NCBI GenBank assembly: GCA_026389255.1
Contig: JAPLIF010000061.1
Span: 1 to 6,398 of the forward strand
DNA from: Cyanobacteriota bacterium
Lineage (GTDB): Bacteria > Cyanobacteriota > Cyanobacteriia > PCC-6307 > Cyanobiaceae
Reading direction: 5' to 3'
Length of the DNA stretch: 6,398 nucleotides
A model generated the notes under the pieces. That model saw only the letters and a program-made list of their open reading frames with translations, was not told the origin of the DNA and ran no database searches. Below are positions 1-6,191 of this stretch, one piece after another. A program made the position numbers and the translations under genes. Position 1 is the first letter of the stretch, and every line of letters starts with the position of its first letter.

Positions 1-381
1 GGGGTGGGCTACCTGGAGGACGGAACCATGGTGGTGGTGGAAGAGAGCCGCAGCCGCATTGGCGAACGCCTCCAGGTGACGGTCACGGGTGCCCTGCAGA
101 CCTCCACGGGCCGCTTGGTGTTCGCCCGCAACGACAAGCCCCGGGTGGGCGAGGCAGCGGCGGACCCCAAGGGCCCTGACAAGACCAGGGAGCGCCGCTC
201 CGAGAAAGAGCCGGGCCGCGCCTCCCCTGGTGAGGGCAATGACTCCCGGTCCAAGCTCAATACCCCGGCGGCGCGCGCCGACGCACCGCCGCAAGCCGGC
301 GAAGCCCCTCCCCCTGGGACGCTGCCTTCCCAGGGGGGCAACGGAACGCTGGGCGGCCTTGGGGGCTGGAAACCCGCGTGA
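1..381 (+). CDS. PIN/TRAM domain protein, C-terminal part (truncated at left edge)
   Basis: The reading frame is open from the first base and ends with TGA at 379-381, giving 126 visible residues; the true start lies outside the window. The first 43 residues ([15 protein letters not shown] ... [12 protein letters not shown]) read as a TRAM domain, the small beta-barrel RNA-binding module. The pattern [14 protein letters not shown] followed by a V-T-x-x-L-Q-T-S-x-G-R-x-x-F-A-R end is typical of the YacL-like family, in which several membrane helices precede a PIN nuclease fold and a terminal TRAM. The PIN and membrane parts are inferred from family knowledge and are not visible here. After the TRAM comes a tail of about 83 residues rich in Pro, Gly, Ala, Glu and Arg with no predicted fold, which I regard as disordered. 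An ATG-initiated frame at 28 also exists but would cut the TRAM. The gene lies 64 nt before the ATG of clpR. Confidence 0.85.
   Translation, partial: GVGYLEDGTMVVVEESRSRIGERLQVTVTGALQTSTGRLVFARNDKPRVGEAAADPKGPDKTRERRSEKEPGRASPGEGNDSRSKLNTPAARADAPPQAGEAPPPGTLPSQGGNGTLGGLGGWKPA
269..280. repeat. 12-bp perfect palindrome
   Basis: CGGCGCGCGCCG reads identically on both strands. It lies inside the disordered-tail part of the PIN/TRAM gene. It may simply reflect the very high GC content there. Confidence 0.4.
310..337 (+). repeat. Strong hairpin in the 3' coding end of the PIN/TRAM gene
   Basis: The arms CCCCCTGGGA (310-319) and TCCCAGGGGG (328-337) are perfectly complementary over 10 bp and enclose an 8-nt loop. 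The structure ends about 42 nt before the stop codon and has no U-tract, so it is not a canonical intrinsic terminator. It is followed by a second large inverted repeat at 361-407. Confidence 0.6.
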
Positions 382-407
382 TACCGCGGCCGTTGCCACC
401 AGCCCCC
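361..407 (+). repeat. Nested inverted repeat spanning the stop codon of the PIN/TRAM gene
   Basis: The outer arms GGGGGCTGG (361-369) and CCAGCCCCC (399-407) pair perfectly over 9 bp. Inside them, CCGCG (374-378) and CGCGG (385-389) form a second stem whose 6-nt loop holds the TGA stop codon. There is no downstream U-run. It could act as a non-canonical 3' end, an mRNA stability element or a processing site ahead of clpR; these roles are inference. Confidence 0.5.
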
Positions 408-410
408 GGC

Positions 411-416
411 TAGGCT
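411..416 (+). promoter_or_regulatory. Possible -10 element upstream of clpR
   Basis: TAGGCT lies 29 nt upstream of the preferred ATG of clpR. The heptamer TAGGCTC recurs at nearly the same distance upstream of ilvC (1839-1845). There is no convincing -35 hexamer at 16-18 nt spacing, so this is only a candidate. Confidence 0.25.
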
Positions 417-445
417 CCTGCTCAGTGCCCCCCTGGTGAGTGCGG

Positions 446-1129
446 ATGACGGCGTCGGCCCCCTATTACGGCGATTCCGCAGTGATGCGCACCCCGCCGC
501 CGGATCTGCCCTCGTTACTGCTGAAAGAACGGATCGTCTATCTGGGCTTACCCCTGTTCAGCGATGACGAGGCCAAGAGACAAATGGGCATCGATGTCAC
601 CGAACTGATCATTGCCCAACTGCTTTATCTGGAATTCGACAATCCCGAAAAGCCGATTTTCTTTTATATCAATTCCACCGGCACCAGCTGGTATTCCGGT
701 GATGCCATCGGCTTCGAGACCGAAGCCTTCGCCATCGCCGATACCCTCCGCTATGTGAAGCCCCCGGTCCACACGATCTGCATTGGCCAGGCGATGGGCA
801 CTGCGGCCATGATTCTCAGCGCCGGCACCAAGGGCCACCGGGCCGCCCTGCCCCATGCGTCCATCGTGCTGCACCAGCCCCGCAGCAGCGCCCGCGGTCA
901 GGCCAGCGACATCCAGATCCGAGCCAAGGAAGTGCTGCACAACAAACATTCGTTGCTGGAGATGCTGGCCGAAAACACGGGCAAATCCATCGAACAACTG
1001 TCCAAGGATTCCGATCGCATGACCTATCTCACGGCCCAGGAGGCTGTGGAATACGGGCTCATCGACCGAGTGTTGACCAGTCAGAGACTGGAGACCACCC
1101 CCGTGGTCACCGCCGCCGGGATTGGCTGA
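446..1129 (+). CDS. clpR: ClpR, catalytically inactive ClpP-like subunit
   Basis: This is a ClpP-fold protein of 227 residues that forms the structural partner of ClpP3 in the cyanobacterial ClpP3/R core protease, working with the ClpC chaperone in the cytoplasm. Numbering from a GTG at 440 (229 aa), the ClpP fold is complete, but the catalytic triad is broken. The nucleophile serine is Gly120 in CIGQAMGTAAM, the His is kept as His145 in IVLHQP, and the Asp position is Met194 in DSDRMTYLT. A 9-residue insertion after YINS (around residues 80-96, TGTSWYSGDAIGFETEAFAI) is the known ClpR-type extension. I prefer ATG 446 over GTG 440. Both keep the PYYGDSAVMRTPPPDLPSL segment that I recall as conserved in picocyanobacterial ClpR, and an in-frame TGA at 437-439 rules out anything further upstream. 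No strong Shine-Dalgarno sequence is seen. Many pipelines label this gene simply clpP. Confidence 0.95.
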   Translation: MTASAPYYGDSAVMRTPPPDLPSLLLKERIVYLGLPLFSDDEAKRQMGIDVTELIIAQLLYLEFDNPEKPIFFYINSTGTSWYSGDAIGFETEAFAIADTLRYVKPPVHTICIGQAMGTAAMILSAGTKGHRAALPHASIVLHQPRSSARGQASDIQIRAKEVLHNKHSLLEMLAENTGKSIEQLSKDSDRMTYLTAQEAVEYGLIDRVLTSQRLETTPVVTAAGIG

Positions 1130-1138
1130 AATCTCGGC
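1115..1138 (+). repeat. Weak stem-loop around the clpR stop codon
   Basis: GCCGGGA (1115-1121) can pair with TCTCGGC (1132-1138) over 7 bp including one G-U pair, leaving a 10-nt loop that contains the TGA stop. There is no U-tract next to it. Confidence 0.25.
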
Positions 1139-1150
1139 CCGCCGCCTTTA

Positions 1151-1197
1151 GCCGGGAGCAACACCGGCACGACTGATTTTTCCTTCCCCCTTCTCTC
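1151..1197 (+). promoter_or_regulatory. clpR-clpP3 intergenic leader: small stem-loop and pyrimidine tract
   Basis: GCCGG (1151-1155) and CCGGC (1164-1168) form a 5-bp stem with an 8-nt loop. Eight bases later comes an uninterrupted 21-nt pyrimidine run (1177-1197) that opens with five T. It ends 12 nt before the clpP3 ATG, and no Shine-Dalgarno sequence is present. The stem and T-run are too far apart for a classic terminator. The region may be an unusual translation leader, or a weak attenuator setting the clpR to clpP3 ratio; both are inference. Confidence 0.3.
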
Positions 1198-1209
1198 AAT
1201 CGTTCCGCC

Positions 1210-1818
1210 ATGCCCATCGGCACCCCCAGCGTTCCCTACCGCCTGCCCGGCAGCCAGTACGAGCGCTGGGTCGACATTTACACCCGCCTAGGGGTGGAGC
1301 GCATTCTCTTCCTCGGCTCCGAAGTCAATGACGCCGTGGCGAATGCCCTGGTGGCCCAGATGTTGTACCTGGATTCGGACGACAACAGCAAACCGATTTA
1401 TATTTATATCAATTCCCCAGGGGGATCGGTGACGGCCGGCCTGGCGATATTTGACACGATGCAATACGTCAAGTCCGAGGTCGTCACCATCTGCGTCGGT
1501 CTGGCGGCCTCCATGGGAGCCTTCCTGCTGGCGGCGGGCACCAAGGGCAAGCGGCTGGCCCTGCCCCACAGCCGCATCATGATTCACCAGCCCCTTGGGG
1601 GCACCAGTCAGCGCCAGGCCAGCGACATCGAGATCGAAGCCCGCGAGATCCTGCGCATCAAGGACATGCTCAACCAGTCCATGGCGGACATGACGGCCCA
1701 GCCCCTGGACAAGATCGCCAAGGACACCGACCGTGACTATTTCTTGAGCGCCGCCGAAGCGGTGGAATACGGCCTGATCGACCGGGTCATCGCCCACCCC
1801 AGCGAAGCAACGGCATGA
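1210..1818 (+). CDS. clpP3: ATP-dependent Clp protease proteolytic subunit, ClpP3 type
   Basis: This is the active serine-peptidase subunit of the Clp complex. It hydrolyses unfolded polypeptides fed into a tetradecameric chamber by a AAA+ chaperone. The 202 residues match the usual ClpP length. The full triad is visible: Ser101 in GLAASMGAF, His126 in IMIHQPLGG and Asp176 in DTDRDYFLS. The oxyanion region [12 protein letters not shown] (about 66-77) and the signature [15 protein letters not shown] near the C-terminus are intact. The N-terminus [20 protein letters not shown] is the cyanobacterial ClpP3-type start and supports ATG 1210. Its position just downstream of clpR is the known clpR-clpP3 arrangement, so a mixed ClpP3/R ring is the likely product. 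I assign the paralogue number from this context and the N-terminus; the chemistry is certain. The gap after it to ilvC is 53 nt. Confidence 0.97.
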   Translation: MPIGTPSVPYRLPGSQYERWVDIYTRLGVERILFLGSEVNDAVANALVAQMLYLDSDDNSKPIYIYINSPGGSVTAGLAIFDTMQYVKSEVVTICVGLAASMGAFLLAAGTKGKRLALPHSRIMIHQPLGGTSQRQASDIEIEAREILRIKDMLNQSMADMTAQPLDKIAKDTDRDYFLSAAEAVEYGLIDRVIAHPSEATA

Positions 1819-1833
1819 GGGGGCGCAGCCCTC
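1817..1833 (+). terminator. Weak stem-loop at the end of clpP3
   Basis: GAGGG (1817-1821) and CCCTC (1829-1833) can form a 5-bp stem with a 7-nt loop starting within the clpP3 stop codon. Only two T follow, so termination would be weak at best and read-through into ilvC is plausible. Confidence 0.2.
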
Positions 1834-1838
1834 TTGGG

Positions 1839-1844
1839 TAGGCT
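1839..1844 (+). promoter_or_regulatory. Possible -10 element upstream of ilvC
   Basis: TAGGCT, followed by C, lies 27 nt upstream of the preferred ilvC ATG. The same heptamer stands 29 nt before clpR. No matching -35 hexamer is evident, so the element is tentative. It would give ilvC its own promoter besides any read-through from clpP3. Confidence 0.25.
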
Positions 1845-1871
1845 CACCCTTTGCCCCGCCCGCCGACCGGA

Positions 1872-2867
1872 ATGGCCCAGCTCTTTTACGACTCCGACGC
1901 CGATCTCAGCCTGCTGAACGGCAAGACGGTGGCCATCATCGGCTACGGCTCCCAGGGCCATGCCCATGCCCTCAACCTCAAGGACAGTGGTGTCCACGTG
2001 ATCGTCGGCCTCTACGAAGGCAGTCGCTCGGCCGATAAGGCCCGCGCCGATGGCTTGGAGGTGCTGAGCGTGGCCGATGCCGCCGAGCGTGCCGACTGGA
2101 TCATGGTGCTGCTGCCCGATGAATTCCAGAAGGCGGTCTACGACGCCGAAATTGCTCCCCACCTCAAGGCCGGCAAGGTCTTGAGCTTTGCCCACGGCTT
2201 CAACATCCGCTTCGGGCTGATCAAGCCCCCGGCCGATGTGGACGTGGTGATGGTGGCCCCCAAGGGACCGGGCCACACCGTGCGCTGGGAATATCAGAAC
2301 GGCCAAGGCGTTCCCGCCCTCTTCGCCATTGAGCAAGATGCCTCCGGCCAGGCCCGTGCCCTGGCCATGGCCTACGCCAAGGCCATTGGCGGCACCCGCG
2401 CCGGCATTCTCGAAACCAACTTCAAGGAAGAGACCGAAACCGACCTCTTCGGTGAGCAGGCGGTGCTTTGCGGGGGCCTCAGCGAGCTGGTCAAAGCGGG
2501 CTTCGAAACCCTGGTGGAAGCGGGCTACCAGCCCGAACTGGCCTATTTCGAATGCCTCCATGAGGTCAAGCTGATCGTTGACCTGATGGTCAAAGGCGGC
2601 CTCACCGCCATGCGCGATTCCATCTCCAATACCGCCGAATATGGCGATTACGTCAGCGGGCCCCGCTTGATCACCGCCGACACCAAAGCGGAGATGAAGC
2701 GGATCCTCACCGATATCCAGGACGGCACCTTCGCCCGTAACTTCGTGGCGGAGTGCGAGGCCGGCAAGCCCGAAATGGACCGGATCCGCCAACGGGATGC
2801 CGAACACCCCATCGAGCAGGTGGGCACGGGTCTGCGTTCCATGTTCAGCTGGCTGCGGGCCTCCTGA
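1872..2867 (+). CDS. ilvC: Ketol-acid reductoisomerase (NADP+), class I
   Basis: This enzyme converts 2-acetolactate or 2-aceto-2-hydroxybutyrate to the 2,3-dihydroxy acid by Mg-dependent alkyl migration and NADPH reduction, the second common step of valine, isoleucine and leucine synthesis. The frame extends 5' to a TTG at 1851, but ATG 1872 gives [12 protein letters not shown] and 331 residues, the standard class I start and length. The N-terminal Rossmann domain carries [19 protein letters not shown] (about 22-40). The cofactor loop [11 protein letters not shown] (48-57) has Ser and Arg residues fitting NADPH use. The family's catalytic and metal ligands are present: His108 in AHGFNI, Asp191 and Glu195 in TDLFGEQ, Glu227 and Glu231 in YFECLHE, and Ser252 in [11 protein letters not shown]. 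Arg113 stands where I recall His in other cyanobacterial sequences (HGFNIRFG). The gene sits 22 nt before cobD. Confidence 0.98.
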   Translation: MAQLFYDSDADLSLLNGKTVAIIGYGSQGHAHALNLKDSGVHVIVGLYEGSRSADKARADGLEVLSVADAAERADWIMVLLPDEFQKAVYDAEIAPHLKAGKVLSFAHGFNIRFGLIKPPADVDVVMVAPKGPGHTVRWEYQNGQGVPALFAIEQDASGQARALAMAYAKAIGGTRAGILETNFKEETETDLFGEQAVLCGGLSELVKAGFETLVEAGYQPELAYFECLHEVKLIVDLMVKGGLTAMRDSISNTAEYGDYVSGPRLITADTKAEMKRILTDIQDGTFARNFVAECEAGKPEMDRIRQRDAEHPIEQVGTGLRSMFSWLRAS

Positions 2868-2871
2868 GGCC
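2858..2871 (+). repeat. Small stem-loop across the ilvC stop codon
   Basis: GGCCT (2858-2862) pairs with AGGCC (2867-2871) around a 4-nt loop. The TGA stop (2865-2867) overlaps the loop and the second arm. There is no U-tract, and only 22 nt separate ilvC from cobD, so termination here is unlikely. Confidence 0.25.
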
Positions 2872-2889
2872 TCTGCTAGCGCGCCCCTG

Positions 2890-3930
2890 ATGGCACCCTG
2901 GCTCCCCTGGCACGGCCAAGGCCTTGCCCTTGACGCTGGGGCCTGCCTGCTGGATCGCCTGGTGGGCGACCCCCGACCCTGGCTCCATCCCGTGCAGGTG
3001 ATGGGCTGGGTCATCGGCTGGCTGCGCCGGCCCGCCGAGGCCTGGGCTGGCGATCAACCGGCCCGGCTCCGGCTCATGGGACTGGGGATCACCCTGGTAC
3101 TGGTGCTGGGCAGCGCCCTGGTGGGCTGGAGCCTGGAGCGCCTGGCCGGGCGCTGGCCCCTGGTGGGTCTGCCGCTGCTGCTGATCGGACTGGCCAGTGC
3201 CCTGGCCGGCCGCAGCCTGGAGCAGGCCGTGCGACGGGTGCTGCGGGCCCTGCCCGATCTAGGGGAAGCACGCTCGCGACTGGCCTGGATCGTGGGGCGC
3301 CAGGTCGATGGACTCAATGGGGGGGAGATTCTGCGGGCGGCGGCCGAAACCGCCAGTGAGAATGCCGTCGATGGCCTTTTTGCTCCCCTCTTCTGGATGC
3401 TCGTGGGCGCGGCCCTAGTGGGTTGGCCCCAGGCGGCATTCACCCCCAGGCCGGGCCCCCTGGCCCTGGCCTGGGCCTTCAAAGCAGCCAGCACCCTGGA
3501 TTCGATGCTCGGCTACAAAATCGGCCGCCTGCGCTGGCTGGGTACCGCGGGTGCCCGCCTTGATGATGGTCTGACCTGGTGTCCCGCCCGGCTGGTGGCC
3601 CTCACCTTGCCCCTGGCCGCCGGTCGTCCCGATCGGCTACTGGGTTGGTTCGCCGCCGCCCTGAGGGAGGGGGCGGCGGATCCTTCGCCGAACGCGGGGG
3701 TTTCCCAGGCGGCTTTTGCCATGGCGGCCCAGGTGCGTCTGGGCGGCGTCAACCGCTACGCGGACGGTCCCAAGGCCAAACCCGTTCTGGCGGCCTTCGC
3801 CCCCCCGTCGGATCCAGCCGCCGTCGAGCGCATCCTGGGCCTAACCCTGAGGCTGGAAGTGCTTTGGCTGGGGCTGGCCCTCCTGGGGCTGACCGCTTTG
3901 GGGGTAGTGCCCCCGGGGCTGGCCGCTTAG
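2890..3930 (+). CDS. cobD: Adenosylcobinamide-phosphate synthase (CobD/CbiB)
   Basis: This membrane enzyme of cobamide synthesis joins adenosylcobyric acid to an aminopropanol (phosphate) arm, giving adenosylcobinamide (phosphate). From ATG 2890 it has 346 residues, slightly longer than the roughly 310-330 common in the family. The N-terminal signature is clear: LDRLVGDPRPWLHPVQVMGW (21-40). The central block has AAAETASENAVDGLFAPLF (150-168), FKAASTLDSMLGYK (197-210) and ARLDDGLTWCPARL (222-235). The C-terminal block has DPSPNAGVSQAAFAMAAQVRLGG followed by VNRY (264-290). Hydrophobic segments at about 63-82, 88-107, 165-180 and 316-340 fit a multipass protein. Extra length lies in a Pro-rich stretch between 177 and 192. 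The frame is open upstream to an ATG at 2797, but that would overlap ilvC by 71 nt and adds nothing family-like, so 2890 is chosen. Picocyanobacteria are known to make pseudocobalamin, the probable end product. Confidence 0.95.
   Translation: MAPWLPWHGQGLALDAGACLLDRLVGDPRPWLHPVQVMGWVIGWLRRPAEAWAGDQPARLRLMGLGITLVLVLGSALVGWSLERLAGRWPLVGLPLLLIGLASALAGRSLEQAVRRVLRALPDLGEARSRLAWIVGRQVDGLNGGEILRAAAETASENAVDGLFAPLFWMLVGAALVGWPQAAFTPRPGPLALAWAFKAASTLDSMLGYKIGRLRWLGTAGARLDDGLTWCPARLVALTLPLAAGRPDRLLGWFAAALREGAADPSPNAGVSQAAFAMAAQVRLGGVNRYADGPKAKPVLAAFAPPSDPAAVERILGLTLRLEVLWLGLALLGLTALGVVPPGLAA
3900..3914 (+). repeat. GC hairpin just before the cobD stop
   Basis: GGGGG (3900-3904) and CCCCC (3910-3914) pair perfectly around the 5-nt loop TAGTG, inside the last codons of cobD. 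No U-tract follows. Confidence 0.3.
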
Positions 3931-3948
3931 GCATGGCAAGCGAGTCGG

Positions 3949-3979
3949 TGCTGAGGCCTTGGGGCTGGCAGCCTCAGTA
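3949..3979. terminator. Possible bidirectional stem-loop between convergent genes
   Basis: CTGAGGC (3951-3957) and GCCTCAG (3971-3977) pair over 7 bp, extended by one G-U and one T-A pair to 3949/3979, around a 13-nt loop. It lies where cobD (plus strand) and the sugar transferase gene (minus strand) converge, and it contains the latter's stop codon. No T-run flanks it on either strand, so terminator function is only a suggestion from position. Confidence 0.3.
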
Positions 3980-4801
3980 GGCGCCCCGGTCGCGGGGATC
4001 GAGCACCACCCGAATCGTGCGGAACAAAATGCGCAGGTCCATCTTCAAGCTGCGATGGCGGGCGTAGTAGAGATCGAGTTGGACGCGTTTGCGATAGCTG
4101 AGGTTGTTCCGGCCTGAGACCTGCCAGAGCCCGGTCAACCCCGGGCGCACCGCCAGCACCTCCTCCATGCGCTTGCCGTAGCGGGGCAATTCCTGTTGCA
4201 CAATCGGGCGGGGACCAACAACGCTCATTTCACCCCGAAGCACATTCAGGAACTGGGGCAGTTCATCAAGGCTGGATCGGCGCAAGAAACGGCCCAAGCG
4301 GGTGATGCGGGGGTCGTTGCGCAGCTTGAAGTCATTGCGAAACTCCTCCTGAAGGTCAGGAGAAGCCGCCAGCACGGCTGAAAGGATGCGGTCGGCATCG
4401 CGGCGCATGGTGCGGAATTTGATGCAGCCAAACTGTCCGTAGCCGCGCCCCACCCTCTGCTGAACGTAGAAAACAGGTCCCTTGGAGGTGATTTTCACCA
4501 GCAGCGCCAGAACCACCAACAGGGGGGATCCCAGGCTGATGATGGCCAGGGAAAAAACAATGTCGCCCGTGCGTTTCAACACCCGAGAACGGCGGGGCTG
4601 GCGCTCGATCAGCTCCTGAACCTTAAGAGCGACTCCCGGCTCGCCCAGGGCAGACGCGCCAGCAACGAAGCTGCTGCTTGCATCCATCGGCAAGCCAGCG
4701 GTGACGCTTGGAACAAAAAAACCGCCAGAAGGTTGAACTTCCACGGATCGACCGGATTGAAACTCCGAAGATCTCGGGAAAACAACCATGGGCTTCAGCA
4801 T
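3974..4801 (-). CDS. Polyprenyl-phosphate sugar-phosphate transferase (bacterial sugar transferase)
   Basis: Members of this family move a sugar-1-phosphate from a nucleotide sugar to undecaprenyl phosphate at the inner face of the plasma membrane, the first step of repeat-unit assembly for surface polysaccharides. The 275 residues hold one complete catalytic core (about 75-275). KRTGD (76-80) leads into a hydrophobic helix (81-104) with the Ser92-Pro93 break typical of a re-entrant membrane helix. Then come [22 protein letters not shown] with [24 protein letters not shown] with the catalytic Asp179-Glu180 pair, MSVVGPRP (192-199) and [14 protein letters not shown] (219-232). The four-helix N-terminal domain of WbaP/WcaJ-type enzymes is absent; a low-complexity soluble stretch of about 70 residues replaces it. 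The start is uncertain: ATG 4801, 4789 and 4687 are all possible and none has a clear Shine-Dalgarno sequence. The gene follows the GT4 gene by 53 nt. Sugar specificity is unknown. Confidence 0.93.
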   Translation of the reverse strand: MLKPMVVFPRSSEFQSGRSVEVQPSGGFFVPSVTAGLPMDASSSFVAGASALGEPGVALKVQELIERQPRRSRVLKRTGDIVFSLAIISLGSPLLVVLALLVKITSKGPVFYVQQRVGRGYGQFGCIKFRTMRRDADRILSAVLAASPDLQEEFRNDFKLRNDPRITRLGRFLRRSSLDELPQFLNVLRGEMSVVGPRPIVQQELPRYGKRMEEVLAVRPGLTGLWQVSGRNNLSYRKRVQLDLYYARHRSLKMDLRILFRTIRVVLDPRDRGAY

Positions 4802-4854
4802 CGTTGCACGAATCTAAGGATCAGTCGCGACGAGACTCCAGGCGCCAGGGTCAC

Positions 4855-6108
4855 TCAGACCAGAGGCACAGGGAGATCGGGGCTGAGGGCGGGGGCTGAG
4901 TGGCCAGAATCCAGGCGGTGGCGGTGTTGGGCCCAGTGGTGCATCAGCAGCGCCTGGAGACGGGCGCGGAAGCGCTCCGGCGCAAAACGCTCCGCCCATT
5001 CACGCTGGCCACTGGCCGGCAGCTGGCGCCAGAGCTGGCCCTGGTGGAAATGGTCCAGAACTGCCGCCAGGCTGGTGGCGGACTGTTCGGGGAAGAGCAG
5101 TCCAGTCGGACGGCGGTCACCCCGATCCAGGCAGCGCACGCTGTCGCACAACCCCCCAGCGCCATAGGCGATCACCGGCGCCCCGGCGGCCATCGCCTCA
5201 ACGGGAGCGATGCCGAAATCCTCAAGACCGGCGTAGACGTAGGCGCGACAGCGCTCCAGCCAGAGGTTGACCTCGCCCTGGCTACAACGCCCCAGGAAGC
5301 GGATTTGGGGATCCGCCATGGCCTGCAATCGCCGCCGTTCGGGGCCATCGCCGATGACCACCAAGGGCAGGCCAGTGCGATTGAAGGCTTCGATCACCAC
5401 ATCCACCCGCTTGTTGGGCACGAGCCGGCAGAGGCTCAGATACACGTCGTCCCGGCCCTGGTCCCAGCGGAAGCGTTGCACCGCAACTGGTGGATGCAGC
5501 ACCTGGGCCTCACGCCCCCAGTAACGGCGGATGCGACTGGCGGTGAAGCGGGAATTGGCCACCAACACATCGGGGCGGACCGCGCTGGCCACGTCCCATT
5601 GGCGCAGCCAATGGAGCTGCCAGCGGACCAGGGGTCCCAGGGGGCCCCGGGCCAGGGTGGAATGGCGCAGGTAAGCCCCCATTTGATCCCAGGCATAACG
5701 AACTGGGGTATGCACGTAGCTGACATGCAGCTGATCAGGACCCGTCAGCACCCCTTTGGCCACCAGATGGCTGCTGCTGAGCACCAGGGGGTAGCCGCTG
5801 AGATCGAATTGCTCGATCGCCAACGGCAGGAGGGGCAGATATTGCTGGACATGGCTGGGCCCCCAGGGCAAATGCTGGACAAAACTGGTTTGGATGATTC
5901 GTCCCGCCAGCCATGGGTCCAGGTGGCGACTCTCCCCTGCCACCAGGGCGAAAAGATCAGGCCGTTGGCCCGCCGCCGCTAGAAGGGCGTCGATTTGTTC
6001 CACCACCAGCTCGGATCCCCCGTGGGAACGGGGGCTGAACCATTCGTGGACAAGGGCCACGGGGCCTGGCAGGGGCGTGAGGGCGGTCGCTGGGGCCGGG
6101 TTCTCCAT
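4855..6108 (-). CDS. Glycosyltransferase family 4 (GT-B fold)
   Basis: This is a retaining glycosyltransferase that transfers a sugar from a nucleotide donor, probably to a lipid-linked polysaccharide intermediate in the cytoplasm. The 417-residue protein has both GT-B halves. The N-terminal half begins VALVHEWFSPRSHGGSE (17-33), with the Gly-rich loop, and carries the block AIEQFDLSGYPLVLSSSHLVAKGV (about 97-120) and SYVHTPVRYAWD (130-141), seen in many GT4 mannosyl- or rhamnosyl-type transferases. The C-terminal donor half has LCRLVPNKRVDVVIEAF (226-242), VVIGDGPE (250-257) and the EX7E motif Glu296 to Glu304 in LEDFGIAPVEAMAAGAPVIAYGAGG. The frame extends one codon to a GTG at 6111; I prefer ATG 6108. 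The final 20 or so residues are Pro-rich and not part of the fold. Located 53 nt upstream of the sugar transferase gene on the same strand, it is probably co-transcribed with it. Donor and acceptor cannot be told from sequence. Confidence 0.94.
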   Translation of the reverse strand: MENPAPATALTPLPGPVALVHEWFSPRSHGGSELVVEQIDALLAAAGQRPDLFALVAGESRHLDPWLAGRIIQTSFVQHLPWGPSHVQQYLPLLPLAIEQFDLSGYPLVLSSSHLVAKGVLTGPDQLHVSYVHTPVRYAWDQMGAYLRHSTLARGPLGPLVRWQLHWLRQWDVASAVRPDVLVANSRFTASRIRRYWGREAQVLHPPVAVQRFRWDQGRDDVYLSLCRLVPNKRVDVVIEAFNRTGLPLVVIGDGPERRRLQAMADPQIRFLGRCSQGEVNLWLERCRAYVYAGLEDFGIAPVEAMAAGAPVIAYGAGGLCDSVRCLDRGDRRPTGLLFPEQSATSLAAVLDHFHQGQLWRQLPASGQREWAERFAPERFRARLQALLMHHWAQHRHRLDSGHSAPALSPDLPVPLV

Positions 6109-6191
6109 CACGAAAATTCTCAGCTGATTGCATTAGGGACAGACCCTGCCGAAGCTAGGAGCACGATCGAGAGGGCTACAGCCGAAACGGC
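6109..6191. promoter_or_regulatory. Divergent intergenic region
   Basis: This short gap separates the minus-strand GT4 gene from the plus-strand frame at 6192 and must hold the start signals of the minus-strand gene and, if the right-hand frame is a gene, of both. I see no consensus -35/-10 pair. GCCG-AAA-CGGC (6181-6191) forms a perfect 4-bp stem directly abutting the plus-strand ATG. The minus-strand leader is AT-richer near the GT4 start (around 6112-6120). Confidence 0.4.

Noticed and set aside
548..1797. Minus-strand frames opposite clpR (548-997) and clpP3 (1288-1797)
   Set aside because: Both are antisense shadows of paralogous genes and resemble each other only because clpR and clpP3 are homologous.
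446..1818. clpR and clpP3 as a recent tandem duplication
   Set aside because: The proteins are related but diverged throughout, with lineage-specific insertions and N-termini; this matches the ancient cyanobacterial clpR-clpP3 pair.
1851..1871. TTG start giving ilvC a 7-residue extension
   Set aside because: The extension is not family-like, and ATG 1872 gives the standard N-terminus and the exact 331-residue length.
1737..3014. A 425-codon open frame on the minus strand covering ilvC
   Set aside because: It is antisense to a clearly recognised ilvC; its Gly-, His- and Ala-rich translation shows no family motif and is the expected shadow of GC-rich codons.
4900..5982. A 360-codon open frame on the plus strand across the GT4 gene
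   Set aside because: It lies wholly antisense to the GT4 gene, whose donor-site motif and both GT-B halves are intact. The translation is low in structure and resembles no family.
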